NCBI RefSeq assembly: GCF_002967075.1
Contig: NZ_PUGE01000001.1
Span: forward strand, 248,001-312,000
Reading direction: 5' to 3'
Source of the DNA: Corynebacterium sp. J010B-136
GTDB lineage: Bacteria; Actinomycetota; Actinomycetes; Mycobacteriales; Mycobacteriaceae
Length of the DNA: 64,000 nucleotides
The notes beneath the pieces were generated by a model, which was not told where the DNA came from, did no database searches, and saw nothing but the letters and a program-made list of their open reading frames with translations. Positions 28,319 to 37,066 of the stretch are shown piece by piece; the first letter of the stretch is position 1; every line of letters starts with the position of its first letter. A program made the translations under genes and the position numbers.

Positions 28319-28981
28319 CTAGTTCTCGGCCACGATGTCGAAGAAAGGGGTTTCCTTGGCTGGATCTACGTGCTGGACGTAGATATCAAAGTGGTAGCCC
28401 TTCTCGGTCTTCTGCGCGATGAGCAGGTCGCGACGTGCTTCATCGACAAGCTGCAAGACAGGATCTTGCGCATTTGCCTCAGCAAATTCTGGGAAGTACA
28501 AACGCGTGTACAAGCGCTCCAGCATTCCGCGGGCAAAGACCCCCACCTTGATGTGCGGGGCTTCTACCTGCTGCGCCGGGCTATAGCCTTCGATGACATC
28601 CAGCTGGCCCGGGATGATGGTGCGCAAGGTCGAGGTACCGGTCTCATCGGCAAAAGCACGACCTAGACCGCGAAAACCCTCGGCGCTGACATTTTCTGCA
28701 CGTGGGTCGTATTCAGAGTTGAATACGCCCTCGGCATTAGGCTGCCAGAATTCGATCATCGAGTCTGCAATCGCGTTTCCATCACCATCAATGGTGGTCA
28801 CGGTGATTTCGACGGTGTTTTCACCCTCGGCGATGATCTCGGATCCTTCACGGATCAGACCGATGTGCACATAAGGGCCCACGGTCTGGGATGGAGTGAC
28901 GCCGAATTCGGCTTCATCCTGGTCTGCAACAACTGGTTCGCCGTAACGGAACTCACCGTTCGGAGATTTATCAATACGCAT
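28319..28981 (-). CDS. pcaG: Protocatechuate 3,4-dioxygenase alpha subunit
   Basis: A 220-residue non-catalytic partner subunit of the intradiol dioxygenase. TPSQTVGPYVHIGL (about residues 30-43) is the typical alpha-subunit opening, and EFWQPNAEGVFN (about 85-97) and APHIKVGVFARGMLERLYTRLYFP (in parts, about 150-172) match the dioxygenase fold, with iron ligands replaced as expected for alpha subunits. AAGGAG precedes the ATG. It directly follows pcaH after 28 nt. Confidence 0.96.
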   Translation of the reverse strand: MRIDKSPNGEFRYGEPVVADQDEAEFGVTPSQTVGPYVHIGLIREGSEIIAEGENTVEITVTTIDGDGNAIADSMIEFWQPNAEGVFNSEYDPRAENVSAEGFRGLGRAFADETGTSTLRTIIPGQLDVIEGYSPAQQVEAPHIKVGVFARGMLERLYTRLYFPEFAEANAQDPVLQLVDEARRDLLIAQKTEKGYHFDIYVQHVDPAKETPFFDIVAEN

Positions 28982-29009
28982 TTTCTGCTCCTTTTAAATC
29001 TGGGTCGGC

Positions 29010-29714
29010 TTATTCAAACGGGGTGGAGTTCTTGCCGCGCAAGACGATGTCGAACTTGTAGCCCAGTGCCCAGTTTTCGCGGGTCTGGTCATAGTCGAAG
29101 ACGGAGATCATACGCTCACGCTCGCCCTTTGGCACCGAGTTAAAGATTGGGTCTTGGAAGAACATTGGGTCATCCGGGAAGTACATCTGAGTGACCAAGC
29201 GCTCACCGAACTGGCGGCCATACAGCGAGAAGTGGATGTGCGCCGGGCGCCATGCATTGTGGTGGTTGCCCCATGGGTAGGCACCAGGCTTAATGGTGTA
29301 GAAGCTGTAGTTACCTTCAGCATCGGTCAAGCAGCGTGCGACACCATTGAAGTGTGGGTCCAAAGGTGCTGGCCAGGAATCGTTCTTGTGGCGGTAGCGC
29401 CCAGCAGCATTCGCTTGCCATACCTCAATCAAGGTATTGGGGATGGGCTTGTTATCCCAGCCTGTGACCTTGCCGTGAACCAAGATGCGCTGGCCGACGG
29501 CTTCGCCACCATTGACCAAAGTCATGTCATTATCGAGACCACCCAAGTCTTGTTCACCGAATACTGGGCCGGTGATTTCACCGAGGCGCTCATTGACCAT
29601 GATGAGGTCATTGCCTGGGTTGCGCTTAATCGTGGTGCGGTATTCCGGGAATGCACGGGGTGCCCACACATCACCGACTCCAACGTTGGTCAAAGGTGTC
29701 ACTGGTTCTGACAT
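29010..29714 (-). CDS. pcaH: Protocatechuate 3,4-dioxygenase beta subunit
   Basis: A 234-residue catalytic subunit that opens protocatechuate between the two hydroxyls to 3-carboxy-cis,cis-muconate. The four non-haem Fe(III) ligands are visible: Tyr107 (AAGRYRHKN), Tyr146 (PGAYPWGNHH), His159 and His161 (RPAHIHFSLYG). I chose the ATG at 29714, which has AGGAGG 8 nt upstream, over an in-frame start at 29900 that would add 62 unlikely residues. It is the first gene of the leftward catabolic run and its 340-nt upstream region contains operator-like palindromes. Confidence 0.97.
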   Translation of the reverse strand: MSEPVTPLTNVGVGDVWAPRAFPEYRTTIKRNPGNDLIMVNERLGEITGPVFGEQDLGGLDNDMTLVNGGEAVGQRILVHGKVTGWDNKPIPNTLIEVWQANAAGRYRHKNDSWPAPLDPHFNGVARCLTDAEGNYSFYTIKPGAYPWGNHHNAWRPAHIHFSLYGRQFGERLVTQMYFPDDPMFFQDPIFNSVPKGERERMISVFDYDQTRENWALGYKFDIVLRGKNSTPFE

Positions 29715-29835
29715 CGCAAAATCCTCCTGAGAATTTATCCTTGCCTGACCACGTCGTGCGGATGGGGTTACGGGCGTCACGATATGGCCGAGGTTAATAC
29801 ACATCACACTAGTGGTTCGCCTACTCCTTTCATTA

Positions 29836-29854
29836 AAGTGCGCTGAGCGTACTT
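29836..29854. promoter_or_regulatory. 19-bp palindrome upstream of pcaH, operator-like
   Basis: AAGTGCGCT-G-AGCGTACTT pairs at eight of nine arm positions. It is 122-140 nt upstream of the pcaH start. A second element, TTCCATTGAACGGGAA at 29895-29910, begins with the same seven bases as the palindrome upstream of the MFS gene. Either could be the site for the island regulator. Confidence 0.45.
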
Positions 29855-30051
29855 GAATTTTGGCAGAAAACCGGCGTGACCTGCACTTGTCTACTTCCAT
29901 TGAACGGGAAGGGTGAGGTTTCGGGGGTGGGTGTCACAGGGTTAGTCCCCGGGGGGTGGAAACCCACAACTTCAGCGTCAAGTGGTATGCCGTTTGGGTT
30001 TACACGCGCCACGATGTGCTTAGTACACAAGGATGCGGTTTACTAGTGGGT

Positions 30052-31181
30052 ATGTCCGATCCACGTCTTGACCTAGAAGCGCTGCTTGGTACGCAATCGC
30101 GCACCTATAAAACGCGCCAGGTCACCGACGATATGGTTCGTCGCCCCATCCACGTCGCCATTGCGTTGTGGGACCAGCCGTGGAAATCCGCAAAAGATCA
30201 AAAGATCGAAGGCTGGGTCATCGCGGTTGACTCCAAGCGCGCCCGCTTTGTCCGCCGGGGTCGCACCACCAAAGGTGATGTTGTAGAACGCACCATCGCG
30301 GAGTTGAAAAACGCTTTAAAAAATCTTCCCGGACAAGCCTGGATTGTCACTGGCCGGCGCCAGACTTTATTGCGCGCCGTTCTAGAAGACCGTGGCTACC
30401 TGGTCACTGGAAGTTTTTCGGAGAAGAATCGCGCCGGTAAACGCGCCGCCATGCAGCGTAAGAAAGACGACCACGCTGCTTTGCGCGAGGCGAAAAGAAC
30501 CGGTGAGCGCCCTGAGAATATTCAGTCCACTCCGGTACCTACTACCCCAGCTTTTGGTGGCCACAGTTTTCACAGGCCAAAGCCCAAGTTGCTGAGGATG
30601 AACTGGTGCGCATTGCTACCGATGCCTCCTCCGATACCGTTTATAAAGGAGCTATGTGTTTTGTTGCCAGCACCGGCGACTATCAACTACACACTCAAGA
30701 ATCTAAAGCTTCCACCGATGAGCTGGAATTAGAATCCCTTACGCTGGCGCTGAAGTACCTTCACAAAATTGGTGCCCGACAGGCAATCATTGAGTCAGAT
30801 TCCGTCGCCGCCCTGGAGGCCGTGGACTATATTCTCTCCGGCGAGAAATCAGATCGCCGCCGAAATGGCTCACGGAATTCGCGCGAGCAGAACTCACGCA
30901 GAAGAAATCCGCGGGCGCGCAGGTGGCGCGGGCTGAGCCCAGCGTCACGTTCGCGCTTTGATCAAGCCTGGAAAAACCTCCACGGCCACTGCGAAGTGGA
31001 AATTCGCAGAGTGCTCGGCCACGCCGGCGATCCGCTTAACCAGGCCGCTGATCAGATTGCGTATATGGGGCTGCGCGCTATTGCCCACCCCTTGAAGCAA
31101 TCCCGTCCGACACTCAAACACGGCATCGATAAGGCTTTAAAGAAAGCCGTATCGAATGCCGTGGAAAGTGTTGAGTCTTAG
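30052..31181 (+). pseudogene. RNase H-like domain protein, interrupted by a frameshift
   Basis: An N-terminal part (from the ATG at 30052, MSDPRLDLEALLG) and a C-terminal RNase H part lie in different frames. The first frame stays protein-like to about 30550; from about 30560 the second frame continues FSQAKAQVAEDELVRIATD without a break. One inserted or lost base, most likely in the TTTTGG run at 30553-30558, explains it. The RNase H catalytic set is complete: Asp in ATDAS, Glu in ELELESL, Asp in ESDSVA, His and Asp in GHAGDPLNQAAD. An Arg-rich stretch (about 30850-30950) sits before the last motif. It could be a true pseudogene, a programmed shift or a sequencing error. The convergent ABC gene ends 9 nt away. 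Confidence 0.7.
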
Positions 31182-31190
31182 GAAGCACCG

Positions 31191-32891
31191 CTACGAAGCA
31201 TCGTTACGCAGCGACGCTAAAAGCTCACGGCGCTTCTTTTGCTCCACTGGATCGGGTACTGGCAGGGATGCCACCAACTTCTTGGTGTACTCATCTTGTG
31301 GGTTGCGCATGACATCAACGCCGCGGCCAGATTCCACCAGCTCGCCGTGGTACAAGACACCCACGGTATGCGAGACCATGTCAATAACTGCCAGGTCGTG
31401 GGAGATAAACAGCGCGGCGAAGCCAAACTCTTTTTGCAGCGACTGGAAAAGCTCCAAGACCACCGCTTGGACCGAAACATCCAGTGCTGACGTTGGCTCA
31501 TCGGCGATTACCAGCTCGGGATTGAGCACCAGTCCCCTCGCCAGCGATACGCGTTGGCGCTGACCACCGGAAAGCTCATGCGGATAGCGTCCGGCAAAAG
31601 CCGCCGGCAGTTCCACCGCTTCGAGCAATTCTTTTACTCGGTCGCGACGCTGGGAGACGGAGATTTCTGGTCGGTTGATCAGCAAAGGCTCCGCGATGCA
31701 CTGCTCGATGGTGAAATAAGGATTAAAGGACGTCGCAGGGTCTTGGAAAATAAAGCCCACGCGCTTACGCAGCTCCCGCACGCTTTTTCCTTTCACCCCG
31801 CGCATCTCCTGGCCGAGTACTTTCAACGATCCGCCGGTGGTCTTCTCTAGCCCCACCATGGCGCGGCCGATGGTGGTCTTACCGGAGCCGGACTCTCCCA
31901 CCAGGCCATAAACCTCACCTTGGCGGATGGTTAAATCTATCCCCTTGACAGCTTTAAAGGCAGGTGCGCCTAAGCGTCCCGGGTAAGTGATTTCCAGACC
32001 TTTGGCTTCCACGATGACTTTGCGGGAATCTAACTCCTGAAATTCTTCGGCGGTGTAATTTCCGGTCAAAGACTTCTCGCCTAAGTGCGGAACCGCAGCG
32101 AGCAATTTGCGGGTGTAGTCTTGCTGCGGATTCGCAAAAAGCTCACGGACCGGTGCGCGTTCAATGATACGGCCTTCGTACATCACGGCCACGGAATCAG
32201 CGAGGTCAGCAACCACGCCCATGTTGTGGGTAATGATGACGATGGAGGTTCCGTATTCATCACGCAGATTACGCAGCAGCTGCAGGATTTCTGCTTGCAC
32301 GGTGACATCCAAAGCCGTGGTTGGTTCATCAGCCACGATGGTTTTCGCGCCCAGTTCTAGCGCCGTCGCGATCATGATGCGCTGCTTTTGCCCACCTGAA
32401 AATTCATGTGGGTAGCGGTCGATGCGCTTTTCCGGATCCGGAATGCCTACGGCGGTTAGCGCCTTAATGCACCGCTGGCGGATTTCCTTGCGTTTAATCT
32501 TTGGATTATGGGCGCGCAATCCTTCGGCCATCTGCCACCAAATAGGAAAGACAGGATTGAGTGAACTCGATGGCTCTTGAAAGACCATAGAGACATCGCT
32601 TCCGCGCATTTTGCGTAGTTCTTGCCCGGTTTTAGCCAGAACATCTTGGCCTTCGACCAAGACGATTCCTTCCGAGTGCGCGGTATCGCCCACCAAGGAC
32701 AAAATGGAGCGCGCGGTGACAGTCTTGCCGGAGCCGGATTCGCCGACGAGCGCAACAATTTCGCCTTGCCCGACATCCAGGTTCACCCCGCGTACGGCGT
32801 GCACGAATCCACCATCGGTGTCGAAGCCGACGTTGAGATTCTCAATGCTGACGCGGTTAATGGAGCGGTCAGCTGCTTGTGGGTTAGACAT
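31191..32891 (-). CDS. Peptide-type ABC transporter ATPase, DppD-DppF fusion
   Basis: A 566-residue protein with two complete ABC ATPase domains. Domain one has Walker A GESGSGKT near residue 51, signature FSGGQKQR near 165 and Walker B IVADEPTTALD near 185; domain two repeats GESGSGKT near 332, LSGGQRQR near 446 and VIADEPTSALD near 466. Each is followed by the oligopeptide-type C-terminal region. As the only ATPase of the operon it should energise both permeases of the dipeptide/oligopeptide/nickel family. Its start overlaps the 3' end of the upstream permease gene by 8 nt. Confidence 0.95.
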   Translation of the reverse strand: MSNPQAADRSINRVSIENLNVGFDTDGGFVHAVRGVNLDVGQGEIVALVGESGSGKTVTARSILSLVGDTAHSEGIVLVEGQDVLAKTGQELRKMRGSDVSMVFQEPSSSLNPVFPIWWQMAEGLRAHNPKIKRKEIRQRCIKALTAVGIPDPEKRIDRYPHEFSGGQKQRIMIATALELGAKTIVADEPTTALDVTVQAEILQLLRNLRDEYGTSIVIITHNMGVVADLADSVAVMYEGRIIERAPVRELFANPQQDYTRKLLAAVPHLGEKSLTGNYTAEEFQELDSRKVIVEAKGLEITYPGRLGAPAFKAVKGIDLTIRQGEVYGLVGESGSGKTTIGRAMVGLEKTTGGSLKVLGQEMRGVKGKSVRELRKRVGFIFQDPATSFNPYFTIEQCIAEPLLINRPEISVSQRRDRVKELLEAVELPAAFAGRYPHELSGGQRQRVSLARGLVLNPELVIADEPTSALDVSVQAVVLELFQSLQKEFGFAALFISHDLAVIDMVSHTVGVLYHGELVESGRGVDVMRNPQDEYTKKLVASLPVPDPVEQKKRRELLASLRNDAS

Positions 32892-33885
32892 TTTTCACCT
32901 CATGGACGCTCTCGCCGTTATCGCTATCGAATCGGGAACCGTGGGTCTTTTTGCGCTTTCGGCGAATGCGCAGACGTGGGTCGTTTAAGTCATTGAGCGA
33001 TTCGCCCACCAGCGTCACGCCCAGAACTGCCAGGACGATGGCCGAGCCAGGGAAAATGGAAGTCCACCAAATGCCAGAGGTGACATCGGAGATGGACCGG
33101 TTCAGGTCATAGCCCCACTCTGCAGCAGAGGTAGGTTCAATACCGAAGCCGATAAAGCCCAGGCCTGCGAGCGTTAGCACCGCTTCAGCAGCATTGAGAG
33201 TGAAAATCAGCGGCAAGGTGCGCGTGGCGTTTTTGAAGATGTGCACAATCATTACTCGCCAGTGCGAGGCACCGACCACGAGCGCTGATTCCACAAAGGG
33301 CTCTGCCTTCAGCCGCACGGTTTCGGCGCGCACAACGCGGAAGTACTGCGGAATAAACACCACCGTGATTGATAGCGCTGCCGCCGCGATGCCACCGATT
33401 GCGCTGGACCGGCCACCGGTCAGAGCAATCGACATGACAATGGCCAAAAGCAGGGAAGGAAATGCATAAACCGCATCAGCGATCATGACCAAGATGCGGT
33501 CGAGCCAGCCTCCGATATAGCCCGAGACCAGCCCCAAGAGCACACCTAGAATCATCGACGCTGCCACCGCAGCAACGATGACTGCCACGGCCGTGCGGGT
33601 TCCCCAGATAACGCGGGAAAAGACATCGAATCCAGACACCGTGGTTCCCCAGATATTGGTGGAAGACGGTGGCTGTTGGGTGCCAAAAGATCCAAATTCC
33701 GCCGAGGTTTGCGCCCACGTATACGGAGCAATCAACGGTGCGAAAAGCGCGGTGATCAAAAACCCAATGGTGATGATCAAACCAGCAATCAGCATTGCGC
33801 GCTGCAGACCAGCTGAACGGATGACGTCTTTGATAATCGGCAAGCGCTTCCAGCGCGCCTGTGAAGAAGGTTGATTAGTAGCCAT
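32884..33885 (-). CDS. Peptide-type ABC transporter permease (DppC-like)
   Basis: A 333-residue inner-membrane permease with about six helices. A cytoplasmic N-terminus is followed by the first helix (about residues 30-52) and the OppBC/DppC core; VESALVVGASHWRVMIVHI near 197 is the EAA loop that docks on the ATPase. A highly basic and polar C-terminal tail (RIRRKRKKTHGS) follows the last helix. It overlaps the ATPase gene by 8 nt and lies 6 nt downstream of the partner permease. Confidence 0.94.
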   Translation of the reverse strand: MATNQPSSQARWKRLPIIKDVIRSAGLQRAMLIAGLIITIGFLITALFAPLIAPYTWAQTSAEFGSFGTQQPPSSTNIWGTTVSGFDVFSRVIWGTRTAVAVIVAAVAASMILGVLLGLVSGYIGGWLDRILVMIADAVYAFPSLLLAIVMSIALTGGRSSAIGGIAAAALSITVVFIPQYFRVVRAETVRLKAEPFVESALVVGASHWRVMIVHIFKNATRTLPLIFTLNAAEAVLTLAGLGFIGFGIEPTSAAEWGYDLNRSISDVTSGIWWTSIFPGSAIVLAVLGVTLVGESLNDLNDPRLRIRRKRKKTHGSRFDSDNGESVHEVKNV

Positions 33886-33891
33886 GGTTTC

Positions 33892-34971
33892 TTAGAACCT
33901 CACCCTCGGGTCGATGAGCGCGGCGATGATGTCAACGATGAAGTTGGTAACTGCCACGATGACTGCCATAAGCATCACGATGCCTTGCACCGCGACGAAA
34001 TCACGGGCTTGCATGTATTGGACCAGCACAAAACCTAGGCCGTTCCACTCGAAGGTGGTCTCTGTCAGCACTGCCCCACCCAAGGACAAAGCAATCTGCA
34101 TACCCATCACAGTGATCACCGGGATAAGTGCCGGGCGCAGCGCGTGAGTTGTCACCAAACGGGATTCTTTAACACCTCGAGACCTAGCGGATTCGATGTA
34201 CTGACGCTCTAAGGTGCCAATCAAGTTGGTGCGCACCAGACGTAAGAACACGCCGCCAATCAACAGTCCTAAGGCCAACGCCGGCAGGGCGGCGTGACGT
34301 AGGCAATCAATGATCAGGTCGACATCGCCAAGCCGAATGGCGTCAAGCAAATAAAACGGTGTGGGATTTGTAATTCGGTTCAAAGTGCTCGCGCCGGAAG
34401 TCGACACCCGCCCGGAGATGGGAAACCAGCCCAGCTGCACAGAGAAGATTAGCTTCAGCAGCAGGCCGACGAAAAAGACCGGCGTGGCATAAGCCAGGAT
34501 GGCAAAGACCCGCAGGATGCCATCGGGCCAACGGTCACGAAAGCGCGCGGCAATCATTCCCAAAGGAATACCAATGATTAGCGCCACGATGAGTGCATAA
34601 AGCACCAGTTCAAATGTGGCCGCACCATATTGGGTCAAGATGGCGGTTACTTCGCGGCCATCGGTAAAGGTAGTTCCAAAGTCGCCGCGGACAATTTCGC
34701 CTAGGTACTCAAAGTATTGGACCAAAAGTGGGCGATCGTAGCCGGCATCGACAATGCGGCGTTCCAGGTCCGCGGCGGAAAGCCTGCCACCTAGAGCCGC
34801 TGTAATTGGGTCACCGGTAGAACGCATGAGGAAAAAGACCGTGGTGACGAGGATGAATATTGTGGGGAAGATCAACAAGAAACGGATAAGGACGTAGCGC
34901 AAAAAGCCGCCACCACGTGCCTTATCCGTTTCTTGCTCTTCCGCAACCACTTCGGGGGCTGCGATTGTCAT
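33892..34971 (-). CDS. Peptide-type ABC transporter permease (DppB-like)
   Basis: A 359-residue permease with six helices, the first at about residues 26-48, then the periplasmic loop with GDPITAALGGRLSA. The EAA loop reads YIESARSRGVKESRLVTTHALRP (in part, about 262-284). It pairs with the DppC-like permease encoded 6 nt downstream. The gene follows the lipoprotein gene after 51 nt. Substrate class (di-/oligopeptide, opine or metal chelate) cannot be resolved from the permease. Confidence 0.94.
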   Translation of the reverse strand: MTIAAPEVVAEEQETDKARGGGFLRYVLIRFLLIFPTIFILVTTVFFLMRSTGDPITAALGGRLSAADLERRIVDAGYDRPLLVQYFEYLGEIVRGDFGTTFTDGREVTAILTQYGAATFELVLYALIVALIIGIPLGMIAARFRDRWPDGILRVFAILAYATPVFFVGLLLKLIFSVQLGWFPISGRVSTSGASTLNRITNPTPFYLLDAIRLGDVDLIIDCLRHAALPALALGLLIGGVFLRLVRTNLIGTLERQYIESARSRGVKESRLVTTHALRPALIPVITVMGMQIALSLGGAVLTETTFEWNGLGFVLVQYMQARDFVAVQGIVMLMAVIVAVTNFIVDIIAALIDPRVRF

Positions 34972-35022
34972 AGCTCTACTTTTCTTTCGCTGTAAGGGGC
35001 TGCGCCTGGGAGTAGGACGTGC

Positions 35023-36678
35023 TTACTTCGACAAAGAGCCGTAACGGAACAAGTAAGAAGCATCGAGGACAACGCCTTCTACGCCCTCTGCCGCGAATGC
35101 GAACTGACGTCCCTGCAGCAATGGCACGGTAGAGAGTTCTTCAGCCATCATTTCCTGAGCTTGACCCAGTAGTTCTTCACGCTCTGCTTGGTCTTCGGTC
35201 ACTGCCTGCTGACGAATCAAGGCATCTGCCTCGTCGTTGTCAAAGTGGTTTCCGAGGAAGTTGTCCTTGGTGAAAAATGGGGTCAGGAAGTTATCTGGGT
35301 CAGAGAAGTCTGGGAACCAGCCCAACTGGTACAGCGGGTAGACGTCCTGGACGCGGTCTTTTTGGTATTGCACCCACTCGGTGGATTGCAGGTCAACGGT
35401 GAATAGTCCGGTGTCTTCAAGCTGGGAGCGGATCATCGCATATTCATCGCCTGACGATGGCCCATAGTGGTCCGGGTTGTACTGCAACGCCAGGTTGACT
35501 GTTTCAGTAATACCGGCGTCTTCCAGAATCTGCTTTGCCTTATCGACGTCGGGACCACCATCGGAGGTGAGGTACATGTCCTTGACCGGCTCGGTGGCAC
35601 CAATCATCGCATCAGGGATTGCAGAGTACAGCGGCGCGAAGGTATCGCGGTAGATATCCTTCGCAATCGCTGCGCGGTCAATCGATGCGGCAACAGCCTG
35701 GCGTACGGCGCGTGCCTTGTCTTCATCAGCTTCTTCGGTTGTTGCACCGAATGGCTGGGTGTTGAAGTTGAAGACGATGTAGCGGATTTCGCCGCCGGGG
35801 CCGTCGATGACCTGCACGCCATCTGCGTTGCGGAGGTCTTCAATATCGGTTGCAGACAGTGAACGGTAGGCGGCATCGATATTATTTTGTTCAATATCGA
35901 GCTTCATGTTGGAAGCGTCCGCATAGTAGCGAACGTCAATGCCGTCATTTTGCGCTTCGCCCAGAACACCTTGGTACGTATCAACCGGGGTGTAGCTAAT
36001 GAGCTCATTTTCGGAGAAGTTAGAAATCGTGTACTGACCTGCAAATGGCTCCGCATCGACTACTTCTTGGTTATCGAGTACGGAGTCTGCAGAAAATACT
36101 TCTTCATCCACAATCGGACCAGCTGGCGAGTTCAGTACGCCTACCCAGGTCTGGTCATTTTCTTGCTTGAGGTTAAAGACCACGGTCAGATCGTCTGGAG
36201 TGTCTACCGATTCCAGGTTGCCGAGCAATGATGCGGGGCCGTTCGGGTCATCAATCGCGATCTGGCGGTCGAAGGAGAACTTCACGTCCGAAGAGGTAAG
36301 TTCATTACCGTTGGCAAAGGTCAGACCTTCTTTGAGCTTCACCGTAAATTCACCAGGTGAGGTGAATTCGCCGCTCTCAGCTAGCGATGGCACAGGGGTT
36401 GGGTCCTCAGAACCCGGTTCAGATTCCATGAGGTAGCCATAGACCTGACGCGCTACCTGGGAGGTGCCGTTGTCATAGGAGGCAGCGGGGTCAAGGCGCG
36501 TAATTTTATCGGTGGTACCAACTACGAGGGCGCCGGATGAAGACTCTGCGCCTGAGTCACCGCTCGCGTCATTGGAGCCGGAGTCCTCACCAGTGCTCGC
36601 GCAAGCGGTAAGCGCAAGGCCGGTCATTAGTGCAAAAGCTGGAGCGAGAAATTTTGCCCGTCGGCGGGAAGAAGTCAT
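35023..36678 (-). CDS. Peptide-type ABC transporter solute-binding lipoprotein (family 5)
   Basis: A 551-residue binding protein. The N-terminus is a lipoprotein signal with lipobox LTAC (Cys26), then a Ser/Gly/Asp-rich linker. The mature protein shows family-5 features: TDKITRLDPAASYDNGTSQV near residue 58, VKLKEGLTFANGNELTSSDVKFSF near 112 and a C-terminal hinge region with YQLGWFPDFSDPDNFL near 450. It is the first gene of the four-gene importer operon. Its 360-nt upstream region holds a 19-bp palindrome that may control it. Confidence 0.94.
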   Translation of the reverse strand: MTSSRRRAKFLAPAFALMTGLALTACASTGEDSGSNDASGDSGAESSSGALVVGTTDKITRLDPAASYDNGTSQVARQVYGYLMESEPGSEDPTPVPSLAESGEFTSPGEFTVKLKEGLTFANGNELTSSDVKFSFDRQIAIDDPNGPASLLGNLESVDTPDDLTVVFNLKQENDQTWVGVLNSPAGPIVDEEVFSADSVLDNQEVVDAEPFAGQYTISNFSENELISYTPVDTYQGVLGEAQNDGIDVRYYADASNMKLDIEQNNIDAAYRSLSATDIEDLRNADGVQVIDGPGGEIRYIVFNFNTQPFGATTEEADEDKARAVRQAVAASIDRAAIAKDIYRDTFAPLYSAIPDAMIGATEPVKDMYLTSDGGPDVDKAKQILEDAGITETVNLALQYNPDHYGPSSGDEYAMIRSQLEDTGLFTVDLQSTEWVQYQKDRVQDVYPLYQLGWFPDFSDPDNFLTPFFTKDNFLGNHFDNDEADALIRQQAVTEDQAEREELLGQAQEMMAEELSTVPLLQGRQFAFAAEGVEGVVLDASYLFRYGSLSK

Positions 36679-36846
36679 TTTAAATTTTCTCCTTGATAGG
36701 GGTCCAATTAAAGGGGCCTTGTGGGATCCACATTGGAATTAATATGCCGTACCTCTGGAGGGATTTTGATGTAATTCCGCCAGCAAATCACCTCCGATCA
36801 GGAGGCGAAAAGAAAGAGCAAGCACTAATTAGGTCCACTAACTGCA

Positions 36847-36865
36847 GGTTCACACAGTGTTAACC
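36847..36865. promoter_or_regulatory. 19-bp palindrome upstream of the peptide importer operon
   Basis: GGTT-C-ACAC-A-GTGT-T-AACC pairs at every arm position but one. It lies 169-187 nt upstream of the lipoprotein gene start. A second, GC-rich inverted repeat CCCCC-GCGC-GGGGG with flanking CACA/TGTG follows at 36896-36918. Both are unassigned. Confidence 0.4.
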
Positions 36866-36963
36866 ATAGAATAATTCAAATACATTGTGAACTACCACAC
36901 CCCCGCGCGGGGGATGTGTCAACATCCACAAAACATGGCGCAATTCGTCCTTTTTGCGCCCGC

Positions 36964-37013
36964 CTGTGGATAACTTTGCCAGTTGCGTGACGCGTCAACG
37001 TAGTTATCCACAG
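36964..37013. repeat. 12-bp inverted repeat made of two perfect DnaA-box sequences
   Basis: CTGTGGATAACT (36964-36975) and AGTTATCCACAG (37002-37013) are perfect inverted copies, each holding the strict DnaA box TTATCCACA, 26 nt apart. The spacer contains the palindrome TGACGCGTCA. The right arm is followed by ATTTTTG. It sits 54 nt upstream of the HNH endonuclease gene start. Confidence 0.6.
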
Positions 37014-37066
37014 ATTTTTGACCTTGCACTAGCCGGGGCTTGCAAAGGCGTTTTAGTGTCAAAGTT

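Noticed and set aside
36964-37013. Chromosomal replication origin
   Set aside because: Only two DnaA boxes, no AT-rich unwinding element of note and none of the dnaA, dnaN or rpmH neighbours; kept only as an unusual DnaA-box pair.
36964-37020. Rho-independent terminator formed by the DnaA-box inverted repeat plus ATTTTTG
   Set aside because: It lies in a divergent promoter region with no gene ending just upstream on the plus strand, and the 26-nt loop is long.
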